Below are positions 9,201 through 15,574 of a DNA stretch of 19,295 nt, in pieces. This stretch comes from an uncultured Collinsella sp. (lineage in GTDB: Bacteria; Actinomycetota; Coriobacteriia; Coriobacteriales; Coriobacteriaceae). Below the pieces are notes generated by a model. It was not told where the DNA came from and ran no database searches. It was given only the letters and a program-made list of their open reading frames with translations. The stretch is taken from assembly GCA_902489295.1 (NCBI GenBank), contig CABTZM010000017.1, forward strand, positions 1-19,295. The letters are read 5' to 3'. Both the position numbers and the translations under genes were made by a program. Position 1 is the first letter of the stretch; every line of letters starts with the position of its first letter.

Positions 9201-12200
9201 CTTGAGGCCCTCCCTCGTTTGCTTCTGCTCGGTATAGCCGTTGCCCCTGCTCATCGAAGAGCCGGTGATGAGCTTGCCGTCGATGGCAGCCCGGGTAACA
9301 TCGTCAGCCGCGGTCATGGCAAAGGTGAACTTGCCCTCAGCATCGCGGCCGGCAACCACCTTGGTCACGGACGGAGTAAAGGTTGCCGCCTCGGTGACCG
9401 TATAGGTGTTCTTGAACTTGACCGTCGCGGCGCCGGTAGACGTCGCATCCGACGGGTAGATCCACTGGCCCTCGAGCTCGTCGCCATCGTTGCCCGGCTT
9501 GCTTACCGAAGTCGTGACCTTAAGCGTGCCGTCACCGTTATCCGCCACGACAGCCTTAACCGTATGGACCGTCTTGTCGTACGTATAGCCCGTCGCCTTG
9601 TCGTCAATCTCGCTCACCGTATAGGTGAACGTCTTGCCGGCATCATTCTGATTGAAGGTCAGCCCGCCCGCAGGCATCAAACTCACGGTCTTGGGGTCAT
9701 TGGCCTCGACGTTTGCAGTCTCAAAGACCTTGCCGGCCGTGGAAAGGCCGACCTTGTTGGCAGATGTCTCGTCGGCAGGCTTGACGATATAGCGGAAGGG
9801 ACTCTTGGGCGAACCAAACACCGTCGCGTCCTTGGGATACGTCAGCGTCTTCTCGATCCACAGGCCGCCATTGGCGCCATAGTCGAGACTGGCCGTATAA
9901 CGGTTCACAAACGAGACACCGGGCATCGTGGTGCTGGCCTCGCTTGCATCGTACTGCTGCACGTAGGTATTCGCATCTTGCTTGAGCTCGGCAATCTTTT
10001 CGTCCGTCAGCGCGCTCGCATCGCCGGTATCGCCCAGCAGCTCCGTCACACCCGCACCCTTGAGCACAGTCGTCACGGTGTAGAGCTTGGCGGGGTCGTT
10101 CTGGCGTGCAAGAACCTTAACGAGCACGATGGCGTCGCCGGTGTAGCCGGTGTCATAGGTGTAGCCGGCAGCAGCAGGCTGGTTCTCGTGGATGCGATAG
10201 GCAAATGTATGGCCCAGGTCCTGCTCCGTAAGCTTGCGGGCGAAGAGCTTCTCTTTCCCGTTCGCGCCCACCACGGCACCGGACACGCCGGCCTTCGCCG
10301 CTTTGTTGGACAGGGTAGCCTCGGCGCCATCGACCGACGTCTGAACGCCGTTGTACCAAAGACCCGTCACGGCAAAGGTAAACTGGCCCGCGTTGGAGGC
10401 GCGACCCTCAAGGGTCTTGCTCGCCGTCACGCCGCCAAAGGTGCCCGACGCATGGTATGCATTGGTGAAGGCGGCCTTATCAGTTACAGCCTTGTCCACA
10501 TCGGAGGCGCCGGTGTTGGCATAGGTCACGCTCGACACGTGCAGCTTGCCCGTGTGGTTGCCCCGCTCGTCCAGATCGGTCACCACGACGGTCGCACGTG
10601 CGGTGTGCCTGTCCATGGACATGCTCGCCTGACCATCTTGCGCGACATTCTCGGTGATATTGAAGCTAAAGGTGCCCGCGCGGTTGAATGTCACGGTCGG
10701 GGCGGCTTCGGTGCCAAAGGAGAACGAGGCAACGCGTCCCGACTCGGGCGCGCTAGCGACGGCCTGGTTAGTGTTAATGACAACGGCACCATCCGCTACC
10801 GCCCGCTTTGTGGTCTTACCCAGACTAGTTGCGCTGGCATCGTCCGTAGCGGCGGTAAGGTTAAAGGTATAGCTCTCGCCCTGGTTCCAGTCGCGGCCGC
10901 TCACGGTCTTTTGGCCCTGAAGGGCCGCGCTCGCGGGCTCCACGCTATATATATTGGTAAAGGAAGGTGTGGCATCCGTGTCCAGCTGCTTTACCGAGCC
11001 GTCCTCTGCGACCTTGTAGTACTCGATCGAGGTCTGGATGCCAGCGCCCTTCCTGGCGTTGCGCACCACAGCGTAATAGACCGATCCGTCGTAGGTCATG
11101 CCTGCGACGCCGCCGGGATTCTCAGCAAACTTGTACACGTAGGCGCGTCCCGCATCCGCCTTGGCAGTATAGGAGATCGCCGGCCACGTCACCGCACCGT
11201 CTTTGGCGTTGTTGCCCACGGTCGCGATATTGCCCTCAGCGCCCTGAGGCATGGGGGGCGTCACGCTCGTGTCGACCGTATCGGGATCGAACGCTGCTTT
11301 GTCGTCCGCATAGCCGCCCACACGCTCGAGCTTAAAGCTAAAGGTGTTCTGGGCAAGCGGGAAGGTCCCGGCGTTGTCGGTTAGGCTCTTTTGAGCATGG
11401 ATGGTGATGTTCCTCTCATGCTCGTCGTAGCGGTTGGTGAAGATCGCGTCGGCAACCTCTGTCTTGGTGTCGTCGCCCGCGTCGTTGCACTCCTGCACCA
11501 CCTTCACGCTCGTAACGACCAGAGCGCCAGCCTGGTTGTCCCCCACCATGACCGTCGCGGTATAGGAGGCGGCAGAGTAGCTTATGCCATCTGCCCCGGC
11601 GTCGGAACCGGGGATAGCCTCGCTGATGGTATAGATGTACGTGCCCGGCTTGGTATAGGTGATGTCGCCAAACGTTGCCGTCTTATAGGTGATGTCGCCA
11701 ACCGTTTGCGTCTGGGTGTCCTTGGTGAACTCGACCGTTGACACCTTGCTCTTGGCGCCGTTGGGCATGGGGACGCCGTCCTCGGCCGTAAGCTTCACGG
11801 TAAAGGCATCGCCATCGGCCCAATCGCGGCCGTCGAGCACCTTCTTGGCGCTCAGGCCACTCAGCGTCACGGAGCTGGCACTGTAGTTGTTGGTGAACTC
11901 GAGTTTGTTGCTTGCGGGAATCTTTCCGTCCACGAGCGCGACAATCTTGCCCTCGATGGTGTTGCCAGTTCCCGACTGCTCCTCGCCACCGGCCTTGCGG
12001 CTGACAAGACTAAAGCCAGCCGGAAGCACCGACTCGTCGGCGGAACCGGTCACGGTGTTGACGATGCTCGCCAGCACGTTGCCGCTGGACTCCTCGCCCT
12101 TGGTGGTGAGCTCGCTCACGCTATAGTTGTCGTCCTTCTTGAGATCGTACACGCGGATGGTCTCGCCGGCCTTGATGGAATGGGTATCGCCGTTCTTGAG

Positions 12201-15200
12201 CCTAAAGGAGTTGCCCACAGGCTTGCCACTCGCTTCGAATACGTGCGCCTCGTAACCCTTCTGGGACTCCGGCAGGGTGAACTTAAACGTAAACGTCAGG
12301 TCGTTGTCCTTCGCGTCCTTAGTGGGCGCGGTAAGGCCATTGTCTGCCGTCACGGTCTTGGTCACCTGCAGGCGCGCCACGCGACGATCGGTATACTGCA
12401 CGGCCGTTGCCGTGGTAAAGAGGTGGTTGAGCTGGAGCGTGCCCAGGTTGGTACGAGCCTTGGAGGCGTCATCGATATATGATGGGTCGTCCTCTTGGTA
12501 GAGGGCCATGCGGTTGATGCCCGTGTCGGCATAGATAATCGCCAGCTGGCCGTCGCGGACGCCCTTGTCCTCGACATAGCGCAGGACGGTCCTGGTGCCC
12601 TGCGTTGTCTTGTCATAGCGCATGTGCATCACGCCCTCGGCAGGGCGCGTCTGGTCCCACGTCAGGTTTCCGCTGGCGTCAACGGTCGCGCTTTGTAGCT
12701 TGCCCTTGATGTGCGTCAGCGTGTTATCGATGGAGTCGGGAGAGCCAAATTGCGTCAGCGAGGCAATGAGCGAGCCCGGGCCGCTCATGCTGCGCACGTC
12801 GTCGAACTCATCGCCGGCATCAACGTACACACCAGAGTCGTCCACGATCACCTTGGTGATGGTGGTATTTAGCTCATAGCCATCCGGACTCATAGATTCA
12901 CGCAGGTAGTACGTACCCTTGATAAGGGGTGCATGGTTTACGGAATCGAGCGGGAAGCATGCAGCACCCTTAATCTCATACGGATAGGTCATGCCATTTG
13001 CCTGCACGGTGTCATACGGCGTTGCGCCGGGCTTGATGGCATACGTGCTGGGGCTATCGCCGGTAACGGCGTCTGCCTTGTACAGATCAAACGTTGCGCC
13101 GTTCACAGGCTCGCCCAGGTCATCGACCTTCTGCACAAACAGACGGTTCTGTACGTTCGTGAGGTGGATCACGGTCGAGAACTGCCTGTTTGTCGACTGG
13201 TATTCAACCATAGAGGTGTTCTCCGTGGTTGCCTCTGCCAGAGACGACGCCGTGGTGTGGTAGACCGCCACGGTATATTCGGACTTGGACTTGTCCTCCA
13301 TCATGGCGGCGTACTTCTCGATATCGCCGGGCAACGACCTGACTGTTACCTCATAGTCGCCCTTGGTGTTGACGGCAAAGACGCTCGTGTCGGCCGATTT
13401 TGCAGCCTGGACGGCACCGGCGATACCGTGTTCGGAGCACAGCGTGTAGCCATCGAGCGGATTGCCCGTGACTGGCATCCATGCGTTTTCGTCCGTGTCT
13501 TTCTTGCGCTCGTCGGTGCGCTTGAGCACCACGGCAAAGGTCGTGCCCGAGCTAATGGGTTTGTTCTTATTGTCTTTTTTGTTTTGAGAAAGGGAAATGG
13601 TCTCCTTGGCGGCCAGATAGCCACCGTTCAGCCACATGCGGCTACCCGTCCATGGTTTGCCGTCGGCCGTAGTGACCGTCTCCTGCGGTGCAACCACCAC
13701 GCCGCCCGTGCCAGTCGCAGCTTGCTTGTACTGCAGATGCAGCTCACCTGGCGTTGCGGTGGTCGATGAGGTCAGACTCGAGCGATATCCCTCGGGCAGC
13801 CCTATCTCCTTGAGTACAAAGTAGTCGTGCCCATCAGCATGCTGGTTATCAAACGAGATCACGGACCTGTCCGACTTCAGGAGCACCAGCTGGCCCTTGT
13901 CGTCCGTCGTGCCCAGAGCGATGGGGTCGCCCTGCGTCTTCCAGCTTTCATCGGACTGATACAGCGCAAACTTGGCGCCCTGGACAGCCTCGCCGTTCTG
14001 GTTGACCTTCTCGACCTCGGACGACGGCAGCGTGGTGAGGTTGAACTTGAGCGACATGTTCGATGCACCCGCGCCGCGCTCTAGGTAGAAGAAGCTCAGC
14101 GTATGCTTGCTGCTCTCACGGAAGGTGCTACCGGAGAAGTTGGAGGTATCTGCCTTGGCGGCTTGGAACATTTTTAGGATGGTAGTATTTTCAATTGTCT
14201 GTTCTTCATCATTTGCGTTGTCGACATGGCCGACATGCACTGCGCCCGTGGCGAAGTTGATCTTGAGCGTCGCCTTCTCGTGAATGCCGCCCAGATCACC
14301 CACGAGCACGCCATCGATGTACACCCATACGTCGTCATCGCCCGAGAACTCAAAGACCATGTCACCATCGGTGGTCTGACCACCCTTAGGCTGGACAAAC
14401 TCCGTGGTCATGGACATGCCAAAGTGATGGTTGAGGCTCGTGCTTCCGTCCACAATCTTTTTGGGAGAGAGCTTGTTGCCTTGTTCGTCGAAAACTTTGT
14501 CAGCCGAGTCAAAGGGGAAGAATTGGCCTAGATTGGTTTCTTTATCAGTAGTTCCCTTATATACGCCCGCTTTATCGTAGACGTTAAAGGAATTCGTCGT
14601 GGAGTTGTACACGGCATAGTTGCCCTCAGAACCATACGAGTCGTAGACGTAATAGCCATCCTTGAGCTGGAAGAGGCCCTGCACGTTGCTGTAAACGGCT
14701 TTGCCGTTCTGGTTGTCATTGTTAAAGAGATAGGCCAGCGACTCATCGGTGTAGTTAACGCCATTGCCTTGGGAGGTGTAGGTGCCTTTCTTGATTGCCG
14801 GATAGCCATTTACAAGCTGATTCTCAACAAACCGAAGGCGGCCGTAGCCAGCAGTACCGCTCCTGCCCGTCCATTTGTTGATGCCTGTACCGGCGCCACC
14901 ATTAAACTTGAGCTGATGGTCTTTATTGATTCCGGTGTTGTCATTGTTGTTGTCGTTGTTAACATTGGCGGACTTGTCGTTGTCGCCATCTACGACCCAG
15001 TAGTCAAACAGATTGACCGTGGTGCCGGTGGGATTCACCGTCTTTACGGTATGGTTGCTATAGGGAACCGTCTGATCTGCCGACGCGCTCGTCGCACCAA
15101 ACATGAGCGCACATGCCGCCAGCGGGACGGTCAAAACCCTCAGAGCACGCTTGGCAGTATTGGTTTTCTCGCCCAAAAGCTTCAGTATTTCTCGAGCTTT

Positions 15201-15218
15201 CGCACATACGCGATTCAT
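3267..15218 (-). CDS. Giant cell-wall-anchored adhesin with fibro-slime tip and isopeptide-type pilin modules
   Basis: The best start is ATG 15218, six bases after GGGGAGGG, giving 3983 residues; a TTG five codons upstream lies in the ribosome binding site itself. Order: signal peptide (1-47, cut after SASA); Asn/Asp-rich run; fibro-slime-type domain (GDDDVWVYIDGVLVGDLGG near 292); CnaB/SpaA domains near 398-480 (VEKVNQNGEAVQGAKFALY) and 690-800 (VQKVDDLGEPVNGATFDLY). Then come 18 modules ending in F-x-N, from about 965 to 3907. About 15 are Spy0128/FctA-like and three shorter (ending near 1108, 2793 and 3043). Two DUF11-like modules interrupt at about 2405-2670. The end has a Gly/Ser linker, MPDTG (3948-3952), a hydrophobic segment and RRRR. 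From the family, Lys-Asn isopeptide bonds should stiffen each module into a long fibre with the N-terminal tip outward. The ligand is unknown, and no sortase or second pilin is nearby. Confidence 0.9.
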   Translation of the reverse strand: MNRVCAKAREILKLLGEKTNTAKRALRVLTVPLAACALMFGATSASADQTVPYSNHTVKTVNPTGTTVNLFDYWVVDGDNDKSANVNNDNNNDNTGINKDHQLKFNGGAGTGINKWTGRSGTAGYGRLRFVENQLVNGYPAIKKGTYTSQGNGVNYTDESLAYLFNNDNQNGKAVYSNVQGLFQLKDGYYVYDSYGSEGNYAVYNSTTNSFNVYDKAGVYKGTTDKETNLGQFFPFDSADKVFDEQGNKLSPKKIVDGSTSLNHHFGMSMTTEFVQPKGGQTTDGDMVFEFSGDDDVWVYIDGVLVGDLGGIHEKATLKINFATGAVHVGHVDNANDEEQTIENTTILKMFQAAKADTSNFSGSTFRESSKHTLSFFYLERGAGASNMSLKFNLTTLPSSEVEKVNQNGEAVQGAKFALYQSDESWKTQGDPIALGTTDDKGQLVLLKSDRSVISFDNQHADGHDYFVLKEIGLPEGYRSSLTSSTTATPGELHLQYKQAATGTGGVVVAPQETVTTADGKPWTGSRMWLNGGYLAAKETISLSQNKKDNKNKPISSGTTFAVVLKRTDERKKDTDENAWMPVTGNPLDGYTLCSEHGIAGAVQAAKSADTSVFAVNTKGDYEVTVRSLPGDIEKYAAMMEDKSKSEYTVAVYHTTASSLAEATTENTSMVEYQSTNRQFSTVIHLTNVQNRLFVQKVDDLGEPVNGATFDLYKADAVTGDSPSTYAIKPGATPYDTVQANGMTYPYEIKGAACFPLDSVNHAPLIKGTYYLRESMSPDGYELNTTITKVIVDDSGVYVDAGDEFDDVRSMSGPGSLIASLTQFGSPDSIDNTLTHIKGKLQSATVDASGNLTWDQTRPAEGVMHMRYDKTTQGTRTVLRYVEDKGVRDGQLAIIYADTGINRMALYQEDDPSYIDDASKARTNLGTLQLNHLFTTATAVQYTDRRVARLQVTKTVTADNGLTAPTKDAKDNDLTFTFKFTLPESQKGYEAHVFEASGKPVGNSFRLKNGDTHSIKAGETIRVYDLKKDDNYSVSELTTKGEESSGNVLASIVNTVTGSADESVLPAGFSLVSRKAGGEEQSGTGNTIEGKIVALVDGKIPASNKLEFTNNYSASSVTLSGLSAKKVLDGRDWADGDAFTVKLTAEDGVPMPNGAKSKVSTVEFTKDTQTQTVGDITYKTATFGDITYTKPGTYIYTISEAIPGSDAGADGISYSAASYTATVMVGDNQAGALVVTSVKVVQECNDAGDDTKTEVADAIFTNRYDEHERNITIHAQKSLTDNAGTFPLAQNTFSFKLERVGGYADDKAAFDPDTVDTSVTPPMPQGAEGNIATVGNNAKDGAVTWPAISYTAKADAGRAYVYKFAENPGGVAGMTYDGSVYYAVVRNARKGAGIQTSIEYYKVAEDGSVKQLDTDATPSFTNIYSVEPASAALQGQKTVSGRDWNQGESYTFNLTAATDDASATSLGKTTKRAVADGAVVINTNQAVASAPESGRVASFSFGTEAAPTVTFNRAGTFSFNITENVAQDGQASMSMDRHTARATVVVTDLDERGNHTGKLHVSSVTYANTGASDVDKAVTDKAAFTNAYHASGTFGGVTASKTLEGRASNAGQFTFAVTGLWYNGVQTSVDGAEATLSNKAAKAGVSGAVVGANGKEKLFARKLTEQDLGHTFAYRIHENQPAAAGYTYDTGYTGDAIVLVKVLARQNDPAKLYTVTTVLKGAGVTELLGDTGDASALTDEKIAELKQDANTYVQQYDASEASTTMPGVSFVNRYTASLDYGANGGLWIEKTLTYPKDATVFGSPKSPFRYIVKPADETSANKVGLSTAGKVFETANVEANDPKTVSLMPAGGLTFNQNDAGKTFTYTVSEIDDKATGYTYDKTVHTVKAVVADNGDGTLKVTTSVSKPGNDGDELEGQWIYPSDATSTGAATVKFKNTYTVTEAATFTPSVTKVVAGRDAEGKFTFAMTAADDVTRAAIDGKLITGSSMSRGNGYTEQKQTREGLKDGEHDKIDFSTLTFNKPGTYKFTINEAAPNSGLGEWKYDQHVYTVMVTVTDEGGKLVARADGTTGSEGFIFTNSYSTSTSYELQGGLEIVKTLEGKDLHAGMFGFTVTGEDPASTEKLKALLRADKDKGELAVTNDEPQADGTSYTGILGGLTFATGDVGKTFTYKVVENNGKQRGYTYDSTYWTVEIAVKSRGDGSLYTVTTVKHYDANEVEEPRDTKPFSSEKSAAKAKVFFTNNYAATGKFEGLTAEKVMDSGDKIEAGQYTFDLYAEKADGSLEKKDEGTTQAGENGIATVDFGKIYFKLGDATSGTDGQTIDLASAVNDGIAIKRRNDDHTTTYSFNLVAKERLTSLPEGVRPVDTSATCRMLLEVTDNNDGTLTPRVTYRDGTENGKIVFHNTRDKVKTIGTVAKPNVDIDGQLLSVGDSYVYTINWVNTAVNADGNLVSADVTVVDELPTGVVFEAFEGEYADNGEASGQSLTWDLGKQPAGSHGSVRVRVKITEDAVKDAQGAVGAVNNAATIKVGNKSYTGTTTNYVPKKSESDAQDSKGSGVKLGDELTYSIGYKNTENAPATVTITDTVPAGTEFVEFAGDHADIASKDRDGNLTWTLTDVPAGEEGTVQFKVRVTEDAFKSGGASGDISNQASVAVGNNPAVKTNTTTDEVSDGHLTLSKTVTAAEGIVAPNKAFTFKVLLYQADGTTPLAGAFAYAGRPSGTNGTYVSGQIKSGDTIALKAGGSVTVTVPVGARYEVQELDSKGNLMTSEDGFAVADKTNTQKGTVGQGTQAGFTNIYSVESTKVENAFKVQKKISGRNWTTSDAFTMTLTAQGEEPMPKGAKDGVATITLSQDAQVGNFGTIEYTKPGTYTYVIAEQAGDETVLTFSKATYRATVTVTDDGAGKLSAKTKIAQLTDDAGSAVERAAEAAVFTNTAKTGSLTVKKTVVGGDSQREFGFTVALADGDGEPVSGTFGKGENAVTFTDGKAAFTLKHGGEKTIAGLPVGARYTVTEDAAEGYATTVDGTDGSKAEGTVTEAGATAAFTNTYGTATEGRDVSTAGLFTKTLKGRDWAEGDNFQFTLTGEDGAPMPEGSADGSKTVSVTAAGTKAGDRVAFDFGSIRYTLDDLKDAGFAEVGGKRVRAKTFTYTVSEARPDDGTAIAGVAYDGHVATMTVTVTDDGSGNLTASTPAIAQASGGDFVNTYTTGLDYSARAGVRLSKTLSGRAMEAGQFAFTVTADDETAAKLGLKTGKDAYAVAAADDGAADLIDLIGAATTGDVTFTDADAGKTYSFTVTETKLGDEGYTNDIAPRTVTVAPGYDAATGKLTVTTTVVKDGVEVARSEVSTADDIASLPAPVTVAFQNSYEATGTLGGEGSASIEATKTLTGRAAAAGEFSFSVRDAHGNVVATASNRASGDGEAAGLAFSPIAYTTGSLEQMVADGTATKTADGSWSIPYTVSEDTAALPAGVTATAPSFDITVKVTDDGKGGLDVVVTYPEGSDGTLSFVNGYGTNEAMVDLAGTKTLALSQAGLGLTQADIAGKYTFKIEPLDGAPAPVDDSGKTVTEAANDAAGNVELGHVTFKQPSDLDDAAIDGDGLRTKTFSYRVSESGSVDGVTNDEVTSRTFTVKVVEDTSAGTLAAKVLPAEGTPEGKGAFEFTNTYGVGPAPSSVTDQIKVNKKLKGRDLVKGEFEFQLIEINADGSEIVAATGKNAADGTVALGPVTYTAPGTHSYELREVAGTAGGVTYDRAIHRVRTTVTDAGNGTLTVKHELADAEGNPTGDGSVTFTNGYEAAPVTLKLGAAKVLKGAELKAGQFSFELKSRDGKVMSTAKNAADGSVTFDALTFKQAGTYTFTVSEVDDGQAHVTYDKAVHKIVVTVSDEAADGTKTGYLSAKVSYEGDANLPPVFTNSYAEEPGTPDTPENPGTPGGGSGGGSDSGSGGDGSKGGMPDTGDRSLPAAALAAMAGIGALAVAGGAVLYRRRR
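11654..11713 (-). repeat. In-frame 30-bp tandem duplication inside an adhesin module
   Basis: Units 11654-11683 and 11684-11713 match at 27 of 30 positions. In the protein they give GDITY twice, ten residues apart, where sibling modules have the motif once just before TKPGTY. It adds one extra strand-length segment to that module without breaking the frame. Confidence 0.8.
14938..14969 (-). repeat. Asn/Asp codon microsatellite near the adhesin N-terminus
   Basis: Repeated AAC, AAT and GAC codons encode NVNNDNNNDN just after the first strands of the tip region. Trinucleotide repeats of this kind can change length without frameshift. An acidic Asn-rich loop could bind cations, but no specific motif is present. 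Confidence 0.6.
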
Positions 15219-15232
15219 GAAGGCCCTCCCCA
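15218..15232 (-). promoter_or_regulatory. Ribosome binding site that fixes the adhesin start
   Basis: GGGGAGGG on the minus strand (about 15225-15232) precedes ATG 15218 by six bases. This supports the ATG rather than the in-frame TTG at 15233. Confidence 0.75.
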
Positions 15233-15291
15233 ATCCATGAGGACGGCAAGCAGTGGCTCGCTATATGTGTGTCGTCGCCCTCATCGATGCA

Positions 15292-15323
15292 AATATACGC
15301 CCCCCCCCCGCGCAGAAACGCAA
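15292..15323 (-). promoter_or_regulatory. Candidate adhesin promoter with a ten-G tract in its spacer
   Basis: On the minus strand a -35-like TTGCGT (15318-15323) and a -10-like TATATT (15292-15297) are separated by 20 bases. Ten consecutive G residues (15300-15309) fill half of that spacer. The optimum is about 17, so losing three G would give ideal spacing. This is the layout of phase-variable promoters such as Neisseria meningitidis porA. The leader to the ATG would be about 65-70 bases. A second -10-like TATATT lies upstream near 15338-15345 and could give constitutive transcription. Confidence 0.55.
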
Positions 15324-15574
15324 GGCGGGTCATCGCAATATACTTAAAAGTGTAGCAATTTAAGCGACCCGAAATTGCCCGTCAGGTTGCCACTCAGGCG
15401 TAAAAGCGAACCATTCGCGCCACCAAGGGGACCTGTCGAGATAAATCCACCGGCAATCCTTGCCCCCTACCGTCCCAAATTAGCTGCTCGAAGTTGCGGT
15501 GGAATAGTTCCTGTTTGGCTGCTCAGGTCGCAAAAACAGGAAGTAGTTCACCGCAACTTATTGAGGGATGCGTT
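15324..15574. other. Intergenic region between adhesin and tadA fusion
   Basis: Apart from the promoter region and the long hairpin described separately, I see no gene. The part from about 15360 to 15490 has no recognisable motif. Confidence 0.5.
15493..15557. repeat. Long imperfect inverted repeat (24-bp arms), REP-like hairpin
   Basis: The arms 15493-15516 and 15534-15557 pair at 21 of 24 positions around a 17-base loop; the outer and inner nine base pairs are perfect. It starts 18 bases beyond the stop of the tadA fusion and could end or protect that transcript. No T run follows on either strand, so it is better described as a stem-loop element, possibly one that recurs in the genome. Confidence 0.65.

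Noticed and set aside
8010..11384. Plus-strand open frame of 1124 codons antisense to the adhesin
   Set aside because: Same cause. The opposite strand shows clear repeated modules with conserved F-x-N ends, while this frame shows no motif.
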